Positions 19,321-31,439 of a stretch of DNA of 64,000 nucleotides are shown here, in pieces (the first letter of the stretch is position 1; each line of letters opens with the position of its first letter). Below the pieces are notes generated by a model. The model was not told where the DNA came from. It searched no databases and saw only the letters and a list, made by a program, of their open reading frames with translations. Origin of the DNA: Eledone cirrhosa (taxonomy: Eukaryota; Mollusca; Cephalopoda; Octopoda; Eledonidae). The stretch covers positions 11,080,681 through 11,144,680 of the forward strand of contig OZ024742.1 in assembly GCA_964016885.1 (NCBI GenBank), in the 5' to 3' direction. The position numbers and the translations under genes are program-made.

Positions 19321-19505
19321 TGTTTCTACTTTTAGCTCAAGGCCAGCAATTACCCAGTACATTACTGGTACTTTATTGTATCGACCCCGTATGGATGAAA
19401 GGCAAAGTTAACCTCGGCGGGATTTGAACTCAGATCATAAAGGGACGTAACTATGCTGGAAAGCATGTCCGAGCCTCTACCGATACTTCCAATTCACCGC
19501 CCTTT
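19321..19505 (-). mobile_element. Octopus-type SINE with perfect 20-bp target duplication
   Basis: The direct repeat CTCTCTTATGTAAAAATAAT lies at 19301-19320 and 19506-19525. Between them is a complete SINE in reverse orientation (TTTCTACTTTTAGCTCAAGG .. CTACCGATACTTCCAATTC) with B-box complement GGGATTTGAACTC. The perfect duplication suggests a fairly young insertion. Confidence 0.92.
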
Positions 19506-19525
19506 CTCTCTTATGTAAAAATAAT

Positions 19526-20427
<902 letters not shown>

Positions 20428-20572
20428 TCATAACTTGTGTGTTACACTTCTATTCTTTTAAATATATATATATAAATTTATGTTTCACTGTGCCGAACAT
20501 TTATTGTGTATATATTTAACACACTAGCTAGCTAGCTTATTACATACCCACCTACCAACCAACATACATAAC

Positions 20573-20725
20573 CTAGAACTAGACTGGGACTTTTGTATCA
20601 ACCTTGAATGGATGGAAGACAAAGCTGACCTCGATGGGATTTGAAATCAGAAAGCAAAGATTCGAAACGAATACAGCAAAACATTCTATCTGATTTTCTA
20701 ACGACTCTGCCAATACGCCACCCAT
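20573..20725 (-). repeat. tRNA-derived SINE, left member of composite copy 2
   Basis: Reverse orientation: GGACTTTTGTATCAACC, GGGATTTGAAATC (B-box complement), ATTCTATCTGATTTTCTAACG, GCCAATACGCCACC. Confidence 0.75.
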
Positions 20726-20858
20726 ACATCCCCTATGTATGGTCAGTAACTCAGAAGAGAATCTTTGGGGTGCCGTCTTGAGATAAGGCGTCCTAGGACA
20801 TTTTAAAACCTGGCGGAGCCCATCTCCTCTCCAGGTTTAAATACAGCAGATTTCTTCC
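20726..20858. repeat. Linker of SINE composite, copy 2
   Basis: ATTTTAAAACCTGGCGGAGC, CATCTCCTCTCCAGG, AATACAGCAGATTTCTTCC, homologous to 160-270 and 27740-27830. Confidence 0.7.
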
Positions 20859-23800
20859 TGAGAAAGAGATATAGAGAGAGTGAGAGAAAGGATGTGAGAA
20901 AGAGATATAGAGAGAGTGAGAGAAAGGAAGAGAGAAAGAGATATAGAGGGAGTGAGAGAAAAGAAGTGGGAAAGAGATATAGAGGGAGGGAGAGAAAGGA
21001 AGTGAGAAAGAGATATAGAGAGAGTGAGAGAAAGGATGTGAGAAAGAGATATAGAGAGTGAGAGAAAGGATGTGAGAAAGAGATATAGAGAGAGTGAGAG
21101 AAAGGATGTGAGAAAGAGATATAGAGAGAGTGAGAGAAAGGAAGAGAGAAAGAGATTTAGAGGGACTGAGAGAAAAGAAGTGAGAAAGAGATATAGAGGG
21201 AGGGAGAGAAAGGAAGTGAGAAAGAGATATAGAGAGAGTGAGAGAAAGGATGTGAGAAAGAGATATAGAGAGAGTGAGAGAAAGGAAGAGAGAAAGAGAT
21301 TTAGAGGGACTGAGAGAAAAGAAGTGGGAAAGAGATATAGAGGGAGGGAGAGAAAGGAAGTGAGAAAGAGATATAGAGAGAGTGAGAGAAAGGATGTGAG
21401 AAAGAGATATAGAGAGAGTGAGAGAAAGGAAGAGAGAAAGAGATATAGAGGGAGTGAGAGAAAAGAAGTGAGAAAGAGATATGGAGGGAGGGAGAGAAAG
21501 GAAGAGAGAAAGAGATATAGAGGGAGTGAGAGAAAAGAAGTGAGAAAGAGATATAGAGGGAGGGAGAGAAAGGAAGTGAGAAAGAGATATAGAGAGAGTG
21601 AGAGAAAGGATGTGGGAAAGAGATATAGAGAGAGTGAGAGAAAGGAAGAGAGAAAGAGATTTAGAGGGACTGAGAGACAGGAAGATATAGAGGGAGTGAG
21701 AGACAGGAAGAGAGAAAGAGATATAGAGGGAGTGAGAGACAGGAAGAGAGAAAGAGATATAGAGGGAGTGAGAGGCAGGAAGAGAGAAAGAGATATAGAG
21801 GGAGTGAGAGAAAGGGAGAAAGAGATATAGAGGGAGTGAGAGAAAGGAAGAGAGAAAGAGATATAGAGGGAGTGAGAGATAGAAAGAGAGAAAGAGATAT
21901 AGAGGGAGTGAGAGACAGGAAGAGAGAAAGAGATATAGAGGGAGTGAGAGGCAGGAAGAGAGAAAGAGATATAGAGGGAGTGAGAGAAAGGGAGAAAGAG
22001 ATATAGAGGGAGTGAGAGAAAGGAAGAGAGAAAGAGATATAAAGGGAGTGAGAGACAGGAAGAGAGAAAGAGATATAGAGGGAGTGAAAGAAAGGAAGAG
22101 AGAAAGAGATATAGAGGGAGTGAGAGAAAGGAAGAGAGAAAGAGATATAGAGGGAGTGAGAGGCAGGAAGAGAGAAAGAGATATAGAGGGAGTGAGAGAA
22201 AGAGATATAGAGGGAGTGAGAGAAAGGGAGAAAGAGATATAGAGGGAGTGAGAGAAAGGAAGAGAGAAAGAGATATAAAGGGAGTGAGAGACAGGAAGAG
22301 AGAAAGAGATATAGAGGGAGTGAAAGAAAGGAAGAGAGAAAGAGATATAGAGGGAGTGAGAGAAAGGAAGAGAGAAAGAGATATAGAGGGAGTGAGAGGC
22401 AGGAAGAGAGAAAGAGATATAGAGGGAGTGAGAGAAAGGAAGAGAGAAAGAGATATAGAGGGAGTGAGAGAAAGAGATATAGAGGGAGTGAGAGAAAGGA
22501 AGAGAGAAAGAGATATAGAGGGAGTGAGAGAAAGGAAGAGAGAAAGAGATATAGAGGGAGTGAGAGAAAAGAAGTGAGAAAGAGATATAGAGGGAGGGAG
22601 AGAAAGGAAGTGAGAAAGAGATATAGAGGGAGTGAGAGAAAGGATGTGAGAAAGAGATATAGAGGGAGGGAGAGAAAGGAAGTGAGAAAGAGATATAGAG
22701 AGAGTGAGAGAAAGGATGTGAGAAAGAGATATAGAGAGAGTGAGAGAAAGGATGAGAGAAAGAGATTTAGAGGGACTGAGAGACAGGAAGATATAGAGGG
22801 AGTGAGAGACAGGAAGAGAGAAAGAGATATAGAGGGAGTGAGAGACAGGAAGAGAGAAAGATATATAGAGGGAGTGAGAGGCAGGAAGAGAGAAAGAGAT
22901 ATAGAGGGAGTGAGAGAAAGGGAGAAAGAGATATAGAGGGAGTGAGAGAAAGGAAGAGAGAAAGAGATATAGAGTGAGTGAGAGATAGAAAGAGAGAAAG
23001 AGATATAGAGGGAGTGAGAGACAGGAAGAGAGAAAGAGATATAGAGGGAGTGAGAGACAGGAAGAGAGAAAGAGATATAGAGGGAGTGAGAGGCAGGAAG
23101 AGAGAAAGAGATATAGAGGGAGTGAGAGAAAGGGAGAAAGAGATATAGAGGGAGTGAGAGAAAGGAAGAGAGAAAGAGATATAAAGGGAGTGAGAGACAG
23201 GAAGAGAGAAAGAGATATAGAGGGAGTGAAAGAAAGGAAGAGAGAAAGAGATATAGAGGGAGTGAGAGAAAGGAAGAGAGAAAGAGATATAGAGGGAGTG
23301 AGAGGCAGGAAGAGAGAAAGAGATATAGAGGGAGTGAGAGAAAGAGATATAGAGGGAGTGAGAGAAAGGAAGAGAGAAAGAGATATAGAGGGAGTGAGAG
23401 AAAGGAAGAGAGAAAGAGATATAGAGGGAGTGAGAGAAAGGAAGAGAGAAAGAGATATAGAGGGAGTGAGAGAAAAGAAGTGAGAAAGAGATATAGAGGG
23501 AGGGAGAGAAAGGAAGTGAGAAAGAGATATAGAGGGAGTGAGAGAAAGGATGTGAGAAAGAGATATAGAGAGAGTGAGAGAAGGGAAGAGAGAAAGAGAT
23601 ATAGAGGGACTGAGAGACAGGAAGATATAGAGGGAGTGAGAGACAGGAAGAGAGAAAGAGATATAGAGGGAGTGAGAGACAGGAAGAGAGAAAGAGATAT
23701 AGAGGGAGTGAGAGGCAGGCAGAGAGAAAGAGATATAGAGGGAGTGAGAGAAAGGGAGAAAGAGATATAGAGGGAGTGAGAGAAAGAAAGAGAGAAAGAG

Positions 23801-24645
23801 ATATAGAGGGAGTGAGAGACAGGAAGAGAGAAAGAGATATAGAGGGAGTGAGAGAAAGGAAGAGAGAAAGAGATATAGAGGGAGTGAGAGAAAGGAAGAG
23901 AGAAAGAGATATAGAGGGAGTGAGAGACAGGAAGAGAGAAAGAGATATAGAGGGAGTGAGAGAAAGGAAGAGAGAAAGAGATATAGAGGGAGTGAGAGAA
24001 AGGAAGAGAGAAAGAGATATAGAGGGAGTGAGGGAAAGGAAGAGAGAAAGAGATATAGAGGGGGTGAGAGAAAAGAAGTGAGAAAGAGATATAGAGGGAG
24101 GGAGAGAAAGAGATATAGAGGGAGTGAGAGAAAGGAAGAGAGAAAGAGATATAGAGGGAGTGAGAGAAAGGAAGAGAGAAAGAGATATAGAGGGAGTGAG
24201 AGAAAAGAAGTGAGAAAGAGATAGAAAGGGAGTGAGAGAAAGGAAGAGAGAAAGAGATATAGAGGGAGTGAGAGAAAGGAAGTGAGAAAGAGATATAGAG
24301 GGAGTGAGAGAAAGGAAGTGAGAAAGAGATATAGAGGGAGTGAGAGAAAGGAAGAGAGAAAGAGATATAGAGGGAGTGAGAGAAAGGAAGAGAGAAAGAG
24401 ATATAGAGGGAGTGAGAGAAAGGAAGAGAGAAAGAGATATAGAGGGAGTGAGAGAAAGGAAGTGAGAAAGAGATATAGAGGGAGTGAGAGAAAGGAAGAG
24501 AGAAAGAGATATAGAGTGAGTGAGAGAAAAGAAGAGAGAAAGTGATATAGAGGGAGTGAGAGAAAGGAAGAGAGAAAGAGATATAGAGGGAGTGAGAGAA
24601 ACGAAGAGAGAAAGAGATATAGCGGGAGTGAGAAAGAGATATAGA
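20859..24645. repeat. 36-bp GA-rich minisatellite, ~105 copies
   Basis: Unit GAAAGAGATATAGAGGGAGT plus GAGAGAAAGGAAGAGA, with variants (GAAGTGA, GGATGTGA, ACAGGAAG, short units). A hierarchical pattern is visible: the marker GACTGAGAGACAGGAAGATA recurs near 21670, 22775 and 23610. Because 36 is a multiple of 3 and the unit has no stop on the minus strand, a 1,015-codon frame of 12-residue repeats spans 21661-24708. It has no sign of being a gene. Confidence 0.95.
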
Positions 24646-24647
24646 GG

Positions 24648-24809
24648 AAGAATTGACCTCAGTATTTGACTGGTACTTTTTTATCGATTTCGAAAGGATG
24701 AAAGGCAAAGTTGACCTTGGTGGGATTTGATCTCAGAGAGCAGAGAGACGAAACAAATACCGCAAAGCATTCTATCTGACGTTCTAACAACTCTGACAAT
24801 TTGCTGCCT
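24648..24809 (-). repeat. tRNA-derived SINE, right member of composite copy 2
   Basis: AATTGACCTCAGTATTTGAC, CGAAAGGATGAAAGGC, GTGGGATTTGATCTC (B-box complement), GCATTCTATCTGACG, ending CAATTTGCTGCC. Confidence 0.8.
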
Positions 24810-24810
24810 T

Positions 24811-26155
24811 ATATGAAATATACCATCCCACATGAAATATATTATCACTATAAAATATACCATCCCACATGAAATATATTATCACTATAAAATATACCAT
24901 CCCACATGAAATATTCCATCATTATAAAATATACCATCCCACATGAAATATATTATCACTATGAAATATACCATCCCACATGAAATATATTATCACTATA
25001 AAATATACCATCCCACATGAAATATTCCATCATTATAAAATATACCATCCCACATGAAATATATTATCACTATAAAATATACCATCCCACATGAAATATT
25101 CCATCATTATAAAATATACCATCCCATATGAACTATATTATCACTATGAAATATACCATCCCACATGAAATATATTATCACTATAAAATATACCATCCCA
25201 CATGAAATATTCCATCATTATAAAATATACCATCCCACATGAAATATATTATCACTATAAAATATACCATCCCACATGAAATATACCATCACTATAAAAT
25301 ATACCATCCCGCATGAAATATACCATCACTATAAAATATACCATCCCACATGAAATATTCCATCATTATAAAATATACCATCCCACATGAAATATACCAT
25401 CACTATAAAATATACCATCCCACATGAAATATACCATCACTATAAAATATACCATCCCACATGAAATATACCATCACTATAAAATATACCATCCCACATG
25501 AAATATTCCATCATTATAAAATATACCATCCCACATGAAATATACCATCACTATAAAATATACCATCCCACATGAAATATACCATCACTATAAAATATAC
25601 CATCCCGCATGAAATATATTATCACTATAAAATATACCATCCCACATGAAATATACCATCACTATAAAATATACCATCCCACATGAACTATATTATCACT
25701 ATAAAATATACCATCCCACATGAAATATACCATCACTATAAAATATACCATCCCGCATGAAATATATTATCACTATAAAATATACCATCCCACATGAAAT
25801 ATTCCATCATTATAAAATATACCATCCCATATGAACTATATTATCACTATAAAATATACCATCCCACATGAAATATACCATCATTATAAAATATACCATC
25901 CCACATGAACTATATTATCATTATATAATATACCATCCCACATGAAATATACCATCATTACTATCACTATATCATCCAACATGAAATATATCATCGTTAC
26001 CGAGGTTAACTTTGCTTTTCATCTTTACAGGGTCGATAAAACAAAATACCAGTAATGCACTAGGTAATTGCTGGCCTTGTGCCAAAAGTAGAAACAATTA
26101 TATTATATACCATCCCACATGAAATATACCATCGTTACTATCACTATAAAATATA
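24811..26155. repeat. 36-bp minisatellite of two 18-bp half-units
   Basis: About 33 copies of AAATATACCATCCCACATG joined to AAATATACCATCACTAT (variants ATTCCATCATTAT, ATATTATCACTAT). The two halves share AAATATACCATC and look like an ancient dimer. It is interrupted by a SINE fragment at 26000-26102. Confidence 0.92.
26000..26102 (+). mobile_element. 3' half of octopus-type SINE (5'-truncated)
   Basis: From CCGAGGTTAACTTTGC to GCCAAAAGTAGAAACAATTA. The tRNA-like part with A-box is missing. It sits inside the 36-bp minisatellite, as expected of a truncated insertion. Confidence 0.8.
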
Positions 26156-26542
26156 CGATAATGATCTCTTGCTCAAACACAGTTATAATGTCGCCACCTA
26201 TGAGCCTACCTGTACCCAAGTAAAAAGCTGATGTTTCAAAGCTGATATGTCAAAACCTAGTGGAACTGGCTTCTACCAATGTTTTAGTTATATTGTTAAC
26301 AACCAGCATGGAACTAATGGTTGCACAAATAGGATTTACCAAATATTCCGAAACTAAATTAACCACTATCTAGTTAATATAATATACCATAATAACAAAA
26401 TATAAGTGTATATGTATGTGTTTATATATGTATGTACGTATATATGGATGTGTTTATATAGGTATGTATATGTGTATGTATGTATTTATGTATGTATGCA
26501 TGTCTGTACGTATATATGTAAGTATATGCTTCCAAACACACA

Positions 26543-26594
<52 letters not shown>

Positions 26595-27324
26595 CAGAGA
26601 GAGAAAGAGAGAGAGCAAATTTGCACATGCAAAAAAAAACATATACATAAATACATAATGTCGCTTAGCATATAACATATTTGCAATAAAATATTTACAC
26701 ACACACACACACACATACACACACTCAATACACACCCACATACGTACAGACGCATATATATTCACACACTCATACACATGCGGATCTATGTGTATAAACA
26801 TTCTGTTGTAAATTCAAGCGACTTTATATAAGGCGATTTTATACGTTACTAATGTATAAGGAAATAACTTTTTATACTACTCGTATAAAAAATGTTTAAT
26901 AAAAGGCAACCTTTATACTAAATCTATAGTAAAAATATATGTTCGATAATGAAAGTATAATAAAATAGTAAAATGTTCGATTTTTAAACTAAATATAAGT
27001 AAAAGTAGAATTCCTATAGTGAATATGTTTAGAAAAGTTAACTTTATGTATAGAATATGTACTAACAATATATTTTATAGTCAGATGTTTTGTAAATGTC
27101 TGCTACATAGACTAAGGCTTCTTTATGTACTCAATATATTCTATATGTGTTATTTATATTCGGCTCTACTTACGATGTCACCTCTGGGATCGCATACCCA
27201 TTATGGCCCCAGTTTCAACGAGCAGGAGAAAGAAGAAAGAGGAAGAGTTCTTCATATACTAAATGGGACAAGACACTCAACAAAACCGAAATAACAAGAA
27301 ACAAAGAACCTCCGCCCCAAAAGG
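26156..27324. other. Unassigned sequence and microsatellites
   Basis: 26160-26400 is unrecognised. 26403-26600 and 26695-26780 are ATGT, CA and TA tracts. 26800-27324 is AT-rich, with an open frame at 27019-27294 that shows no recognisable domain. Confidence 0.5.
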
Positions 27325-27512
27325 AAATAATTTAGATCTTTCTACTTTTGGCACAAGGCCAGCAAGTATCCCAGTGTATTACTGGTACTTTATTTTATCG
27401 ACCCCGTAAGGATGAAAGCAAAGTTAACCTCGGCGGGATTTGAACTCAGATCATAAAGGGCCGTAATTCTATGCTGTAAAGCATGGCGTCCGACCCTCTA
27501 CCGATACTGCCA
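27325..27512 (-). mobile_element. Octopus-type tRNA-derived SINE
   Basis: Complete in reverse orientation: CTACTTTTGGCACAAGGCC, GGCGGGATTTGAACTC (B-box complement), ATGGCGTCCGACC, CTACCGATACTGCCAATCC. No clear target duplication. Confidence 0.85.
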
Positions 27513-27530
27513 ATCCAGAGTAATAACAAT

Positions 27531-28028
27531 GGTTTTTGGTTTAGGCACAAAGCCAACAATTTTGGGGGAGGAGAAATTTGATTAAATCGACCCCAGTGCA
27601 TTACTGATACCTTATTTTATCGACGTGATTTGAACTGAGAGCGCAGAGACAGAACGGATACCACAAAACATTCTAGACGACGTTCTATCGTCTCTGTCAA
27701 TGTAAATATGTTTGGTCTCATAACTGCTGCTGGAGTGAAGGGCTGCCTTTGTTGTATATGGCGCTTCATGGGCAAAGTCTGGCAGAGACCATCTTCTCTT
27801 CAGGTCTGAATACAGCAGATTTCTTCCAGGGAAGGATAGAAAGTGAGAAAGAGATATAGAAGAAGAATCGATCCCATTACTAGGCTAGTACATTTTCTTT
27901 ATCGACTTCCAAAGGATGAAGGGCAAAGTTGACCTAGGCTGGATTTGAAATCAGGGAGAAGAGAGCCGAACCGAATTACTCCTAAGCATTCTATCCGGCA
28001 TTCAAACCACTCTGTCAATTCGCTGCCT
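27531..28028 (-). repeat. SINE-linker-SINE composite, copy 3
   Basis: Left SINE 27531-27702 (TTTTGGTTTAGGCACAAAGC .. CGTCTCTGTCAATG), linker 27703-27861 (CATCTTCTCTTCAGG, AATACAGCAGATTTCTTCC, and one GTGAGAAAGAGATATAGA), right SINE 27862-28028 (CCCATTACTAGGCTAG .. CAATTCGCTGCC). Here the GAGAAAGAGATATA motif is present once, the state before the expansion seen in copy 2. Confidence 0.75.
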
Positions 28029-28558
28029 GTTACCAGCTAAACTATCCCCATTATGTAACTGGTATTACACTTACACAGGATCAGTGCAACCCTTTTTTTT
28101 ACACTCCTATGAAAAATCAGCTTCTAAGATTATTTATAATATTTATTATATATATTGACTGAGAGAGAGAGAGAGGGAGGGGGGGGGGGGGAGAGATGTA
28201 TGTGTATGTATTGACAACAAATGAGGCCTAACAAGATGAAAATCAAGATAATCGCGTTGCTCACAGCACTGGTTGTTTTGAGTAGGACAGGGAATATATT
28301 ATTAAGAGTAGAATTGTTAGATTAATTGTGCTCTTCATTAATATGAGATTAGAATTAACAGAGATAATAGAGTTGGAAATCTATGGAATAAAGGAAAGAA
28401 TTAGATAATCTTTGAGGCGAGTGATCATTACGTATGAAAGAGCAAACCAACTTTGACGACTCAAACCAACAATGAAATCTTTAGGTGACTTATTTGACCT
28501 GACAAAAATATCAGACAGGTTTTCATGAAATACTCAGAAATAGCGGGTTTATAGGAAA
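28029..28558. other. Unassigned sequence
   Basis: Includes a short GA/G run at 28162-28196. No gene or known repeat recognised. Confidence 0.5.
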
Positions 28559-28800
28559 TCATCATCATCATCATCATTTTACGTCCACATTTCCCTGCTT
28601 GCAAGGGTGGAGCGGGTCCTATTCAGCACAGCATCTCTCCACTTGTCACGGTCCTTCGTCATCATCTCCGTGAGTTTCAGCGATCTGAGGTCTGCTCTCA
28701 GCACCTCCGCCCATGTTTTTCGTGGTCTTCCTCTACTGCGTCTTCCTTCTAGGATTTCTGGGCACTTATTTACCTAGCGGTCATCCTCCATGCGCATCAC
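28559..28800 (-). pseudogene. Non-LTR retrotransposon reverse transcriptase C-terminus, copy 2
   Basis: Clearly homologous to 12125-12463 but more strongly 5'-truncated (starts at ATGCGCATGGAGGATGACCG on the minus strand), with the same (ATG)n tail. It is frameshifted. Confidence 0.75.
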
Positions 28801-28935
28801 ATTACTAACTCAATGAGGTTTAGTTGAAACACATAAGCCAGCGAACCAGTCCCACAGTGCTAACAAAATGGATATCTGTAATGGGGCGATCGCACGTCGT
28901 ATAAAACTAAATTTGATAATATAGTATTAGATACA

Positions 28936-28972
28936 CTAGCAGAAAAACCACACTTCGGTGGTTTTCTGCTAG
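28936..28972. other. Hairpin
   Basis: CTAGCAGAAAAACCAC and GTGGTTTTCTGCTAG are complementary apart from one bulge, with an ACTTCG loop. No flanking gene suggests a terminator role. Confidence 0.6.
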
Positions 28973-29680
28973 CATGTATATATACGCAAGTATATATACA
29001 TGTAGATATAATACATCGAATAAAATCGTAATTGACAATATACACAGAAATTGAAAGAAGACTGCGTTACACTGTCTTATGTAATCAGTAAAGTAATCCA
29101 TGATACATTAAAAAAAGACGATATTATATATAAACTCAATTAGAAGAAAATTAGTGACGGAAATATATGAATGTTTATTTAAGCGATCGTTAACTGGAAG
29201 TGTTGACATTTGAAAATTTTAAAGAAGTGAATCTTTAAATAAACAATAAAATATATTTAATACACAGATACGAAATTTAGTAGATAAATTACGTAATATT
29301 CATTCATTATTTATTCAAAGTAATACAACTTATTTTACTATTGGGATAAAGAAAATTATAAACCGTATGCAGTCCCGCACTCCTTACTTTATTATAGTTT
29401 AGATAATACTTGAGAAAATAAATCGGGATGGACATTAATGGAATGTTGTCTTACTCAGTCAGGTGCTTTACTTTGGAATTAGGATGTTCAGCCCACGATT
29501 TCGATTGTAGGTGGTATGTTGAGTCCTTGAGCAAGACTTTTTATTTCCCGTTACTCCAGTTCACACAAACACACAAAAGCATACAAACTTATCCACACTC
29601 ACTCACACTCACACATGGGAACACTATCACATACACACGCACTCAGACACACACCTTTACACTTTCACACACACAGCAAC
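28973..29680. other. AT-rich sequence without identifiable feature
   Basis: Unique-looking. Ends in CA-rich sequence at 29560-29680. An 85-codon frame at 29428 shows no domain. Confidence 0.5.
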
Positions 29681-29681
29681 A

Positions 29682-30795
29682 ATAGTAGCAAGAAAAGCAG
29701 GAACTGCAACACCAACAACACCAACAACATCAACAACAACAACAACAACAAAAACAACAAAAAGCACAACACCAACATCACCAACACCACAAATAGCAAC
29801 AACTACAACATCATCAACACCACCACGATCAGCAACAAACACACCACTAACAACCACAACAACAACACACCACCACCACCATCAACAACAACAACAATAA
29901 CACCAACATCACCAACAACAACACACCACCACCAACAACAACAACATCAACACCACCATCACCAACAACAACAACACACCACAACCACCACCAACAACAA
30001 CACACCACCATCACCAACAACACACCAAAACCACCACCAACAACAACAACACACCACTACCACCACTACCATCACGACCATCACCCCCACCACACAGCAC
30101 CACCATCACCACACACCACCACCATCACCACACACCACCACCATCACTACCACAACACCACTACCACCACACACCACCACACACCACCACCACCATCAAC
30201 AACACACCACTACCACCACCACCACCAACGCCACCACACACTAACACCACCATCAACAACACACCACTAACACCAGCACCACCGCCGCCACCACCACCAT
30301 CAACAATACACCACTACCACCACCACCACCACCACCACCACCACACACTACCACACCACCACCACCACACACTAAAACCACCATCAACAACACACCACTA
30401 CCACCACCACCACCGCCACCACCATCATTACCACCACACCACCACCATCACACACTACCACCACCATCAACAACACACCACCACCACCATCAACAACACA
30501 CCACTACCACCACCTCCACCACCACCACCACCACCACCACCACCACACTTTACCACCACCATCAACAATACACCACTACCACCACCACCACCAACACCAC
30601 ACACTACCACCACCATCAACAACAAACCGCTACCACCACCACCACCACCACCACAACGACTACCACGCCACCACCACCACACACTACCACCACCATCAAC
30701 AACATCACCACCACCACCACCTCCACCACCACCACCACCACACCACCACCACCACACACTACCACCACCATCAACAACACACCACCACCAACACC
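29682..30795. repeat. ACC/ACA trinucleotide-rich tract, 1.1 kb
   Basis: Imperfect AAC, ACC and CAC repeats with CATCAACAACACACCACC as a loose longer unit. Nearly pure A+C on the plus strand. Open frames are Thr/His/Asn or Val/Gly/Cys runs. Confidence 0.95.
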
Positions 30796-30823
30796 ATGTG
30801 ACCAATATATCTGAAATTCTCAC

Positions 30824-30953
30824 CTTATTCTCTGTTATATTCCACAACCGTAGATCATTCTGGAGCTCTGCCATGTATTTCTTCTTGTTGTTGAACGCCG
30901 CCACATAAGTTGCCCTCTCTTTCCAGGTGATTAGGGTTCCTATCTTCCTGTCA
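30824..30953 (-). CDS. Candidate internal exon of an unrecognised host gene
   Basis: On the minus strand, a pyrimidine-rich TTGTTCTTTCTATC..TTTCAG acceptor (complement 30954-30975) precedes 130 open bases. A good donor AATAAG|GTGAGA ends them at 30824. The frame (phase 2 in, phase 0 out) gives 43 residues, including GTLITWKERATYVAAF and KKYMAELQNDLRLWNIT. Composition is ordinary protein-like, unlike everything around it. I do not recognise the family. The exon lies between an ACC-rich tract and a 33-kb satellite, both of which would be intronic. It is the only plausible host coding sequence in the window. Confidence 0.5.
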
Positions 30954-31439
30954 CTGAAATTAGATAGAAAGAACAACTTACAGGTGATATACTCAGGTAA
31001 GGTGGATATATCTGGGTCACAGGACACTTTACAGGTGATATACTCAGGTAAGGTGGATATATCTGGGTCACAGGACACTTTACAGGTGATATACTCAGGT
31101 AAGGTGGATATATCTGGGTTAGGACACCTTACAGGTGATATACTCAGGTAAGGTGGATATATCTGGGTCACAGGACACTTTACAGGTGATATACTCAGGT
31201 AAGGTGGATATATCTGGTCTAGGACACCTTACAGGTGATATACTCAGGTAAGGTGGATATATCTGGGTCACAGGACACCTTACAGGTGATATACACAGGT
31301 GAGGTGAATATATCTGGGTTAGGACACCTTACAGGTGATATACTCAGGTAAGGTGGATATATCTGGGTTATAGGACACCTTACATGTGATATACTCAGGT
31401 AAGGTGGATATATCTGGGTTAGGACACCTTACAGGTGAT

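Noticed and set aside
21661..24708. Very long minus-strand open frame as a gene
   Set aside because: It is entirely the 36-bp minisatellite (a multiple of 3), in a sequence that also stays open for long stretches on the opposite strand.
27019..27335. Overlapping short frames as a host gene
   Set aside because: AT-rich, no recognisable motif, no splice context and no similarity I know.
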